From assembly GCA_903919925.1 (NCBI GenBank), contig CAIXKO010000536.1:1-36914 (forward strand): 36,914 bases of DNA, written 5' to 3'. Under the pieces are notes generated by a model. It ran no database searches. It saw nothing but the letters and a program-made list of their open reading frames with translations, and had not been told where the DNA came from. The stretch is from an uncultured Bacteroidota bacterium. GTDB taxonomy: Bacteria > Bacteroidota > Bacteroidia > Bacteroidales > UBA12481. The position numbers and the translations under genes were made by a program. Shown in pieces: positions 24,800 through 33,198 of the stretch (positions are counted from its first letter, which is position 1; each line of letters begins with the position of its first letter).

Positions 24800-27034
24800 A
24801 TGAAAAACTGGTCTGGTTTCCAAATCATCATTGCCGGGATACTGCTTTGGGCAGGATTATCAAGTTTCCCCTTAAATGTAAAGGATAATGCTACAGCCTC
24901 AGCAAAAGTAGCATTAACCAGTAAGGGAAACAGCCTTATTCTTAGCTGCAGAGCCGACAATGATCTCTATCAGGTTTTGGTTGCAAATCGTATAAGATGC
25001 AAACGTTACAGCAGCCCTTCAGAAGCTGTGGACAGGGCATCCGCGGGTGGAGCCGTGATGATCCTTGCTGATGAGTACCCCGCAAAAACCACCACCCTTG
25101 ATACATCCCTTTACGAAAAGGCAGCTAAAAAGAAGTTGAAATTATATGTTGAATATCCTTCGTTTCTGCCGGGTTTAGCAGTCCAGCCGCCTCGTCCCAC
25201 ATCCCTGGAGCGCGTGGTGGTTTCTACCGGTGAAATTGAAAATCTGACCCTCATGCAGATATTGTGTCTGCATGATTGCAATTATATTCCGGTTTCAGTA
25301 GAAAATCCTCTATTGACAGTAAGTAAGGTTGCCGGATTCGACCGTGCTGTTTATGGTTTGGATAAAGACGCACATACCAGCGCCATCCTATTCGAACAAC
25401 TTCCCGGCAGATTGCTGGTATCGACTACTAAACTCAGCCAATTCGTTACAGCAAGATATGCGCCGAAAGATGCCATGCAGGCCATATGGGCATATGTCCT
25501 GCAATGGCTGGGGGTAGATAAAGCTTCGGCTCAAAATCTTGAATGGACACCTGCTGTTCGACCAACCTATACAAGGGAACAATCGCTTCCCCCGGATGCT
25601 GCCCGTTTAGCCGTTCAGCGAGGAATAGATTGGCATACAAAGGCCAAAATGCTGCTTAACGACGAGGGGTGGGAGGAATATAAACAGTTTTGGAAGCTGA
25701 ATGATTCGAATATACTGACTACGGTAGAAGCGATAATTAATTCAGCTCCTCAGCCCAAAAGCCAGGTTGGTGACGGAACTTATGGAGTATTGGAAGGGAT
25801 TGTTTCCCAGGTAAACCAGGATGGCAGTCAACCTACCCGCTGGTGGCTTCGAACAGATTCGAACGGAGAAAGCTCCCTGGCTTTTGCCCTCAGGTGGGCA
25901 ATGGATGGTGATGAAAGAAGCAGGCAGGTAGCCGGAAATTTGCTGGACTGGGTTTATCAGCGTTCCGGATTGTTCCAAAATGATCCGAAAAAAGCAAATT
26001 ACGGTTTGCTTTTCTGGGCACCGGGAAATGCACAGGCGCTTTATCAGGATAATGACATAAAGACGATTCTCGGTTGCATGGGGACAGCTGGGTTAATGAA
26101 TACCGATCGTTGGGACGAAGTGCTTGTTAAAAATATATTGGGAAACTTCAGGACAACGGGTGCGAATGGATTCCGGGGCCAGCGAATAGAAAACCCTGAA
26201 TTACTTCGTGATGGATGGCAGAAATATTGGAACAGAAATAAAATCCAGCTGCAGCCTCATTATGAAGCCTGGACATGGGCTTCCTATTTATGGCTGTATG
26301 ATAAAACCCAATGGAAGCCGCTGTTGGAAAAAACAGCAAAAGGGGTGAATATGATGATGAAGGCGTATCCCAGGGATTGGCGATGGACCAATGGAATCCA
26401 GCAGGAACGAGGCCGTATGCTGCTTGCTTTGGCATGGCTGATCAGGGTGGATGACCGACCCGAATATCGGGCATGGCTAAAACAACTAGCCAATGATATT
26501 GAAAAATGCCAGGATATTTCCGGAGCGATCCGGGAAGAGCTTGGGGCTCTTGATCACGGAGACATGGCGCCTCCAACCTCAAATGCTGCTTACGGCACCG
26601 GTGAAGCCCCCTTGATTCAGGAGAACGGAGACAGTGTGTCCGACCTTTTATATACTTGTAATTTTACCTTCTTAGGGCTTCACGAGGCCTATGCAGCAAC
26701 AGGCGATGAGCAGTACAAGATTATGGAGGACAGGCTTGCAGATTTTCTTATCCGTATCCAGGTAGGAAGTGAAAAACACAGCGAGTTGGATGGTGGCTGG
26801 TTCCGTGCCTTCGATTACCGGCAATGGGAGTATTGGGGGTCAAATGCCGACGCCGGATGGGGAGCCTGGTCAATAGAAGCGGGGTGGACCCAGGCATGGC
26901 TACCTACCGTTCTTGCCATGCGGGAGTTGAATAAAAATCTTTGGGACATAACCAGCAAAAGTAAGGTGGAAAAACACTTTGATAGTATTCGCAGGCAAAT
27001 GATACCAGATGAAGTACTAAAGAACGTGAAATAA
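24800..27034 (+). CDS. Paralog D of the five-copy unknown family: exported, no lipobox
   Basis: ATG at 24800 is preferred over an in-frame GTG at 24746 because it opens directly with a signal peptide (KNWSGFQIIIAGILLWAGLSS); the product is 744 residues. No Cys follows the hydrophobic core, so this copy is probably a soluble periplasmic or secreted protein, unlike the other four. The N-terminal motifs remain: SCRADNDLY, ILADEYP, YVEYP, HDCNYIPV and TTKLSQF. The helical domain keeps RTDSNGE, LALAWLIRVDD, HEAYAATG, ELDGGWFRAFD and IEAGWTQAW. It has lost the GDRANP loop and changed GDDNAR to QDNDIK. It is a diverged member, perhaps with a different substrate or site. It is not next to A-C and lies 12 bp before the barrel glycosidase-like gene. 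Confidence 0.85.
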   Translation: MKNWSGFQIIIAGILLWAGLSSFPLNVKDNATASAKVALTSKGNSLILSCRADNDLYQVLVANRIRCKRYSSPSEAVDRASAGGAVMILADEYPAKTTTLDTSLYEKAAKKKLKLYVEYPSFLPGLAVQPPRPTSLERVVVSTGEIENLTLMQILCLHDCNYIPVSVENPLLTVSKVAGFDRAVYGLDKDAHTSAILFEQLPGRLLVSTTKLSQFVTARYAPKDAMQAIWAYVLQWLGVDKASAQNLEWTPAVRPTYTREQSLPPDAARLAVQRGIDWHTKAKMLLNDEGWEEYKQFWKLNDSNILTTVEAIINSAPQPKSQVGDGTYGVLEGIVSQVNQDGSQPTRWWLRTDSNGESSLAFALRWAMDGDERSRQVAGNLLDWVYQRSGLFQNDPKKANYGLLFWAPGNAQALYQDNDIKTILGCMGTAGLMNTDRWDEVLVKNILGNFRTTGANGFRGQRIENPELLRDGWQKYWNRNKIQLQPHYEAWTWASYLWLYDKTQWKPLLEKTAKGVNMMMKAYPRDWRWTNGIQQERGRMLLALAWLIRVDDRPEYRAWLKQLANDIEKCQDISGAIREELGALDHGDMAPPTSNAAYGTGEAPLIQENGDSVSDLLYTCNFTFLGLHEAYAATGDEQYKIMEDRLADFLIRIQVGSEKHSELDGGWFRAFDYRQWEYWGSNADAGWGAWSIEAGWTQAWLPTVLAMRELNKNLWDITSKSKVEKHFDSIRRQMIPDEVLKNVK

Positions 27035-27046
27035 AATTAAAAGAAC

Positions 27047-29152
27047 ATGAATCAGAAAATGGTCAGAAGGTTATTATGTAAATTGAAATGTTTTTTTATT
27101 GTAATGGGATTATTTTCTCCGTGCATTGCACAAGAGACTTACATTGGTAAATATTGCGAAGGAGAAGGTGATGGGGAATATTTGCGCCTGATAGATGAGT
27201 CCTTTGCTTTTTTTCATCCTAATCCGATAGTGCCCAACCTTTCTATGCTCTATCAAACTGAATGGAATACTTTCGTAGAAGGCACTGAATGGCGCGGCTG
27301 GTGGATACAAAACAGTTATGGATTCTCGTATGCTGTTACCCCATTTCTCCAGGAGCCATGGTTCTCTACTCTTCAACGGTCGTGGGATCTTTTTTGGAAT
27401 AAACAGGGGAATGGGAAGGAAATGGCTTTATGGGGAGGTAGCCCCACAGCAAATGGAATAATGTCATCCATGGTTGCACCTGATGGTTGTTTGGGCGATT
27501 GTGCAAGACCAGGAGAGATTGTTTATAAGCAAGGAGATGGGGATTTGAATAAGCACGACTGGTTTTATGAAGCCACTGCTGCAGGTGTTGTCATGCAGGC
27601 AGAGATCTTATTGGCCGGGCGCAATGGAAAGGCATTAGCCTATTATCTCCCGAAAATGGCGCGGGCTTGTGATTTTATTGAAAAGGTTCGCGACCCCAAA
27701 AACAATCTCTTTCTTGTGGGACCAGCTTGTAATCTTATTGCGCCTTCTTATGGAGGAGTTAAACAAGATGATGGCTCCTTTGGAAAGGGCTATTTGGCAG
27801 GGCTTTCTATTACCTATCTTGCAGCCCTTGATAGAATGGTTGAGCTTTACAAACTATTTGGAGACCAGGAAAAGCTTGCTGAATATAAACGCCGGCAAAA
27901 TAACACCCGAGAATCATTATCTCAGCTGCTGACTCCTGCCGGCTATTTTGTAAAATCTCTGGAACCGGATGGAACCAAGCATGGTGTTCTGGGGCAGAAA
28001 CAATATGGATACCTTGAAGGTGTAGCTAATGCAGATGCTGTAGCGATGAGGGTTGTTGATAATGAAACTGCTGAAAGCATTTACAAACAGATTGCGGAAT
28101 ATCCGGGCATCCGGCCCTTCGATTTTCTCTTAACCAATGCTCCCGGCTTAGACGATACATATTATGGTTGGGGCAGAACCACCGGTGAGGGATTGGAGGG
28201 GATTAATCAATTCGGAGACTGGGTTAACGGAGGTGTATGGGGTACGGTTGAAGGCAGAGCCATTCTGATGTATGCGCGGTTGGGAAAATTTGAAGATATA
28301 CGCAAGTCGGCCATTCGGGCCATGAAGTGGGCAAAGGATTTCCGTATGGATGCACCTTTTTCCCAACGTGGTGAAAATACCGATAATTCCTGGTTTGACG
28401 CCGGTAAGTGGCTCCATGGCGATGGTGTTAAGATTATGATTGACAACTTTGCGATTCCTGCAGCTACAATAAGAGGTTTATTCGATTATGAATATCTATC
28501 AGATTGTCTTGTTCTCCGTCCGCGTGTCCCGGGCTCAATTACCAGATACAAACAAAAGGACGCCGTACGATTCGGCGAGAAAAAAATTTATCTTACCTGC
28601 CTTAATGGAGGACCAAAAGTCAAGTCTGCTACCATCAATGGTAAAGCGATTAATATCAAATCTCCCGATGCCCTGCTGCTATTTTATGATCAGCTGCCAC
28701 AAGAAGCATATATAGAAATTATTACCTATGGTGGCTGGCCGCAAGAATATAAAGCGGCAGTATCTTACCCTCTTATTCCAGCTCTTGTCCCGAACAAAAA
28801 TCAAAAATTATCGGAATCTGCAGAATTAGTGGATTCATTGAAAAAACCGTATGCCATCCTAAATAAGATGCACAAAGCTCTGATTAAAAAGAGACAAGCG
28901 GAATACGAACAGGCTTTCGTTTCATCAATTATCGAAACATTTGAGGCTTATAGAGTTCGTGCAGCTATGGAGGTTCTTCCCGGTTATTATCGACCTGGAA
29001 ACGATGAAAATATTCTAAAATTTTACGCACTTAGATCCATAGCATTATATGACAATTATGAGAAGCGAATGGTTGATTATGCAGAAAAAGGAGATCCAAA
29101 TCAAAAACAGATAGCGATGCTCTTTTTAGAGGCTAAGAATAGTAAAAGGTAA
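27047..29152 (+). CDS. Exported six-hairpin glycosidase-like protein with C-terminal helical extension
   Basis: The 701-residue product has a signal peptide ending at about IAQ|ET. Its body looks like an (alpha/alpha)6 glycosidase related to alpha-L-rhamnosidase or GH94/GH63-type toroids. Supporting motifs are EWNTFVEGTEWRGWWIQNSYG near the start, KHDWFYEATAAG, YLEGVANADAVAM, RTTGEGLEGINQFGDWVNGGVWGTVEGRAI and WLHGDGV. A small beta-sandwich with INGKAINIK follows at about 530-560. The last 100 residues or so (EQAFVSSIIETFEAYRVRAA...) are a charged helical extension not expected in the core fold. Conserved acids in GEGLEGINQFGDW and NSWFDAG are candidate catalytic residues. It sits 12 bp after paralog D and 18 bp before paralog E, so the three are made together. 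Substrate unknown. Confidence 0.72.
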   Translation: MNQKMVRRLLCKLKCFFIVMGLFSPCIAQETYIGKYCEGEGDGEYLRLIDESFAFFHPNPIVPNLSMLYQTEWNTFVEGTEWRGWWIQNSYGFSYAVTPFLQEPWFSTLQRSWDLFWNKQGNGKEMALWGGSPTANGIMSSMVAPDGCLGDCARPGEIVYKQGDGDLNKHDWFYEATAAGVVMQAEILLAGRNGKALAYYLPKMARACDFIEKVRDPKNNLFLVGPACNLIAPSYGGVKQDDGSFGKGYLAGLSITYLAALDRMVELYKLFGDQEKLAEYKRRQNNTRESLSQLLTPAGYFVKSLEPDGTKHGVLGQKQYGYLEGVANADAVAMRVVDNETAESIYKQIAEYPGIRPFDFLLTNAPGLDDTYYGWGRTTGEGLEGINQFGDWVNGGVWGTVEGRAILMYARLGKFEDIRKSAIRAMKWAKDFRMDAPFSQRGENTDNSWFDAGKWLHGDGVKIMIDNFAIPAATIRGLFDYEYLSDCLVLRPRVPGSITRYKQKDAVRFGEKKIYLTCLNGGPKVKSATINGKAINIKSPDALLLFYDQLPQEAYIEIITYGGWPQEYKAAVSYPLIPALVPNKNQKLSESAELVDSLKKPYAILNKMHKALIKKRQAEYEQAFVSSIIETFEAYRVRAAMEVLPGYYRPGNDENILKFYALRSIALYDNYEKRMVDYAEKGDPNQKQIAMLFLEAKNSKR

Positions 29153-29170
29153 AACCGGGGTAACACAACT

Positions 29171-31336
29171 ATGAAAAAAGAAGAAATGCGCTATGCAGCA
29201 AATGTTCTTGCTTTTGCTGTTTTTTTAGCATTTTCATCCTGTCAGCAGTCGGGCAAATTGGTAAATAGTTATCAAATAAATCTTTGTTGCGCTTCTGATA
29301 ATGACTTGTATAGGGTTCTTATCGAAAATAAGATTACCTGTACCCGGTATAACAACACTACAGAAGCCTTAACAAACCTGAAGAACAGTTCAGGGCTGTT
29401 AATTTTAGCGGATCAATATCCTGTTGAGCGTACACCGGTGGATGCCTCACTATTTGCTCTGGCAGCAAAGAAAAATATTCGGATTTACGTTGAATTTCCA
29501 GAAATGGTACCCGAACTGGAATTAGGTGAAGAGGTGTGTTTGTCAACCGGATATTATGGTGCTGTAACAGACCGCGCGGTTGTCAGCTCTGATTTTTTTG
29601 GAAAGGCACTGCCTATACTGAGTATCCTGGAAATGAAAGGTTGTCACTATATACCCGTAGAGGTTAAAAATCCGGATATCGTGCTTGCACGGGTAGAAGG
29701 ATACAATTCTGCCGTTTATGGCTTGCCAGAGAAGATACATCCGATACTGTTTGAGCTTCCGGGGAAAAATATTTTAGTTGCTACCACCAAGCTCAGTCAA
29801 TTTTTAGCAGGACGTTACATGCCAAATGATGCCTGGCCTTTCGTAATTGGATCCTTGATAAGGTGGACCACCCGTGAAGATTCATTTCCATTGCTCAAAT
29901 GGAATCCAACTGTCAGGCCAATGTATGGTGAAACCCAAAAACTACCAAAGGATGCCCAAAGAACAGCTATCAACCGGGGTATTGATTACTATGGGAAATC
30001 GGGGTTATACCTTAATCCGGACTGGCCGAAACAACCATTTCCCGGAAATGATTCATTACCAAGATCATGGATGCAGGGTGATGGTTCTTATGGTATCGGG
30101 GAATGCTATATATCAAAAATGATATTCTCCAACGGACGACAAGCGGTCAGCCGTGAAGCACGAGCCGATTGCAATCTTGAGGCGGTTATGGGATTAGCCT
30201 GTGGAGTAGCGTTATTCAAAGACACCTCTCACCTGGACAAAATAAAAAAGATGAGTGATTTTGTGTTTCGCAATTCGATACTTGCACAGGGCAACCGTGC
30301 CAATCCGGAAAAATCATCTTACGGCCTTTTAGGTTGGAGTTTATCAAATCCGGAATCCTACTGGGGGGATGACAATGCCCGAGCATTATTGAGTGCGATA
30401 ACTACTTCAGGATTAACTTCCTATAAAAATTGGGATGAATATATTGTCAGAGGAATTCTCGCAAATTTCAGGACTAGTGGAATCAACGGATTCCGACCAT
30501 CAAATGTGAACGGGAAGGTCCTGGAGGAAAAGGGTTGGGAACATTTTTTCAATTCAGATATAGTTTTTTTAAATCCGCACATGGAGGCTTATCTGTGGAA
30601 CACCTATTTATGGCTGTACAATAAAACCGGTTATAAACCATTACTGGATCGAACAAAAATTGGCTTTGAAAAGATGATGAAAGCCTATCCCGACTGGGTG
30701 CTGGAGGCTAACCGGTACGAGCAGGAGCGTTGCAGGATGTTGCTGCCATTGGCCTGGCTGGTTCGGGTGGAGGATACGCCGCAACATCGTTCATGGCTGG
30801 ATACGATTGCACAATATGTGATAAAAATTCAGGATAAAACAGGGGCAATACCTCAAATTCCGAATAGGACTGTTTCATCAAATGAAAACTACGGAACCGG
30901 GGAATGTGCTTTGAGTCATCAGGCAGGAGACCCTGTAACGGATGCCCTCTATTCTATCAATTTTGCTTTTATCGGAATGCATGAAGCCGCAGCCGCTACT
31001 GGAAACCGGGCTTATGCCAGATCAGCGGCAAAGATGGCGGATTTCTTTATTCGTACTCAAACACAAAGCCAAAGTCATATGGAATTAGACGGGACCTGGT
31101 ACAGAGGATTTGACTATGTGAAGTGGGACTACTGGGGATCCGACGGTGATTGGGGCTGGGGGGTGTGGACCAATGAAATTGGGTGGACCCATAGTTGGAT
31201 AACTACGACTCTGACATTGCGCGAAATGAAAACCTCTCTTTGGGATATTGCATCAAAAGTGGATGTGAGTCCATGGTTTGAGCTTTATCGAAAAATGATG
31301 TTGCCGGATAATAAAAACCAATTAGATATACCATGA
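29171..31336 (+). CDS. Paralog E of the five-copy unknown family: exported lipoprotein, most diverged
   Basis: The 721-residue product has a lipoprotein signal (FSSC, Cys24). The N-terminal domain keeps CCASDNDLY, ILADQYP, YVEFP and TTKLSQF but has KGC in place of the usual HDC. The helical domain keeps RADCNLE, GDDNAR, LLPLAWLVRVED, HEAAAATG and YGTGE. It changes the signature to ELDGTWYRGFD and the last motif to NEIGWTHSW, with Trp-rich SDGDWGWGVW between. It is the most diverged copy by inspection. Its stop overlaps the start of the GH2 gene (ATGA at 31333-31336), so it forms a coupled unit with GH2 and the propeller protein. Confidence 0.83.
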   Translation: MKKEEMRYAANVLAFAVFLAFSSCQQSGKLVNSYQINLCCASDNDLYRVLIENKITCTRYNNTTEALTNLKNSSGLLILADQYPVERTPVDASLFALAAKKNIRIYVEFPEMVPELELGEEVCLSTGYYGAVTDRAVVSSDFFGKALPILSILEMKGCHYIPVEVKNPDIVLARVEGYNSAVYGLPEKIHPILFELPGKNILVATTKLSQFLAGRYMPNDAWPFVIGSLIRWTTREDSFPLLKWNPTVRPMYGETQKLPKDAQRTAINRGIDYYGKSGLYLNPDWPKQPFPGNDSLPRSWMQGDGSYGIGECYISKMIFSNGRQAVSREARADCNLEAVMGLACGVALFKDTSHLDKIKKMSDFVFRNSILAQGNRANPEKSSYGLLGWSLSNPESYWGDDNARALLSAITTSGLTSYKNWDEYIVRGILANFRTSGINGFRPSNVNGKVLEEKGWEHFFNSDIVFLNPHMEAYLWNTYLWLYNKTGYKPLLDRTKIGFEKMMKAYPDWVLEANRYEQERCRMLLPLAWLVRVEDTPQHRSWLDTIAQYVIKIQDKTGAIPQIPNRTVSSNENYGTGECALSHQAGDPVTDALYSINFAFIGMHEAAAATGNRAYARSAAKMADFFIRTQTQSQSHMELDGTWYRGFDYVKWDYWGSDGDWGWGVWTNEIGWTHSWITTTLTLREMKTSLWDIASKVDVSPWFELYRKMMLPDNKNQLDIP

Positions 31337-33198
31337 AGAATAGAATTGCCCACATTTTGTTTCTGGCATTCATAATGGTGCCCTGTTGGGCACAAACAAT
31401 TCCGGCGAAAACCTCACCTCTCAGGGAGCAAATTGATCTGACCGGACCATGGAGATTTAAGGCCGACCCAAAAAATATAGGTGATTCTGCGGAATGGTTC
31501 AAAGACGAAACTGACAAAACATTCTGGCCCCTTGTCAACGTTCCTGTTGCATTTGATCATTGCGGCCCGGAACTTGATCGTTATTTCGGCACAGGCTGGT
31601 TCTGCAGACGCGTTTATGTCCCTGAATCTTTCCGGGGACGACGTATCCTGATTCACTTTGAGGGGATAAACTATAATGCCAAGGTATGGGTCAATGGCCA
31701 GCCTGTAGGTGAAAACCATGATGCTTTTTTACCCTTCGATTTGCTGATCAATGACGCTGTGATAACCGGAGCGGAAAACAGCATTGCCGTATCGGTCAAT
31801 AATATCCGCCAGCTTGGGCAGTTTCCATTGTTTGAAGGGTGGTATGGTCAGGGCGGTTTTTTGCGTGAAGCCTCTCTGGTGGCAACCAGTTCAACCTATA
31901 TGGTAAGCACGATGATGGTTGCCACTCCAATCACTGGCACAAAAAATGGGCAGGGACAAATCTTTGTCCGTGCATCAGTAAAAAATGAATCCGGACGTGC
32001 TCAGCCTTTGAAGATTCAGGTTCGTGTTTCAGACAAAACCGGGAAATTACTGGCGGTACTATCATCAGCGGTTTTGTTTGTTAATGAGGACCAATTGGTT
32101 GATTTATCGGTTGAGGGTCATGTTCCTAAAGTGCAGTGGTGGTCGCCTGATTCGCCAGCCCTTTACACGGTTGAAGTGTCTGTTTTGCAGGATGGAAAAG
32201 TTGTCGATCAACAAATACGTCGGACAGGGTTCCGAAATATTGAGATCGCAGACGCCAAAATCAGGGTCAACGGCAAACAGGTTTTTCTGCTCGGGTTCAA
32301 CCGGCATGAAGACTCACCGCGTACCGGCATGGCGGTTGATCTTCAGCAGGCACGGGAAGATTTTTGCCGGATGAAGGAGATTGGCTGCAATTACGTTCGT
32401 TTCTGTCACTATCCGCACCATCCCGGGGAACTTGACTTGTGTGACGAACTGGGGTTGTTTGTATTGGCGGAAAACGCAATGAATGAGTGGGGACATATCG
32501 ATCACCCGGCCCCTAATCCGGCAATTCCGCTGGAGCCGAAGGATGCCCCGTTGGTATTGGAAAACGCCAGACGAACCCTGACCAAAATGGTCGCCCGTGA
32601 CAATCATCATCCTTCCATAATAATTTGGTCGGTAAGCAATGAAAATGAAGAATCACGTCAGGATGTTGCTCTTGGCAATGCAGAGTTGATTCAATTCGGC
32701 CGTACCCTGGATAAGTCCCGACCGTGGACACATGTTTCCAATTCGTTCAGGAAGGAAAACTGGGAGAGCTTTTATATTCAGGATGATGTGATTGTAGTTA
32801 ACGCTTATCCCACTCATTGGTACTCGCCAACGGAAGAGGATATCAATGCAGGCCTTCCGGAGTCGACGAGAATAATGGAGAATACTTTAAAGAAGATACA
32901 TGATAAATTTCCTGACAAGCCCATTGTCATTGGTGAGTATGGTTTTCCAAACGGCGATGCCGGTGAACAGGGAGCCAAAAAGCAGGCTGTTGCAACAGAA
33001 GCCGAGTTCAAGGGGTTAACCGCCCCATATATTGCCGGCGGCGCACTTTGGTGTTTTGCGCGGCATCCATGGCCTTGGAACAATGTCAGTAATTATGGTT
33101 ATGTAAGTCGCGACCGCATATCATCTTTCCCCGCATTTTCAGTGGTAGAACGTCTTTACAAGGAGCATACAAAAAAATCATTATCAGATGAAGAATAG
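31333..33198 (+). CDS. GH2-family glycosidase (beta-glucuronidase/beta-galactosidase type)
   Basis: The 621-residue product has a signal peptide (FIMVPCWAQ) and the GH2 layout. A sugar-binding sandwich covers about 30-185 (IDLTGPWRFKADP, GTGWFCRRVYVP, VWVNGQPVGENHDAFLPF), an immunoglobulin-like domain about 190-300, and a TIM barrel from about 305 (GFNRHEDSPRTGMA). The acid/base is Glu437 in WSVSNE and the nucleophile is Glu535 in IVIGEYGF. It cleaves a terminal beta-linked sugar, with beta-glucuronides or beta-galactosides most likely; the exact sugar cannot be fixed from these motifs. At 621 residues it is closer to beta-glucuronidase length than to the about 1000-residue LacZ form. It is exported, consistent with periplasmic trimming of imported oligosaccharides. 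It is coupled to paralog E upstream and overlaps the next gene by 11 bp. Confidence 0.92.
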   Translation: MKNRIAHILFLAFIMVPCWAQTIPAKTSPLREQIDLTGPWRFKADPKNIGDSAEWFKDETDKTFWPLVNVPVAFDHCGPELDRYFGTGWFCRRVYVPESFRGRRILIHFEGINYNAKVWVNGQPVGENHDAFLPFDLLINDAVITGAENSIAVSVNNIRQLGQFPLFEGWYGQGGFLREASLVATSSTYMVSTMMVATPITGTKNGQGQIFVRASVKNESGRAQPLKIQVRVSDKTGKLLAVLSSAVLFVNEDQLVDLSVEGHVPKVQWWSPDSPALYTVEVSVLQDGKVVDQQIRRTGFRNIEIADAKIRVNGKQVFLLGFNRHEDSPRTGMAVDLQQAREDFCRMKEIGCNYVRFCHYPHHPGELDLCDELGLFVLAENAMNEWGHIDHPAPNPAIPLEPKDAPLVLENARRTLTKMVARDNHHPSIIIWSVSNENEESRQDVALGNAELIQFGRTLDKSRPWTHVSNSFRKENWESFYIQDDVIVVNAYPTHWYSPTEEDINAGLPESTRIMENTLKKIHDKFPDKPIVIGEYGFPNGDAGEQGAKKQAVATEAEFKGLTAPYIAGGALWCFARHPWPWNNVSNYGYVSRDRISSFPAFSVVERLYKEHTKKSLSDEE

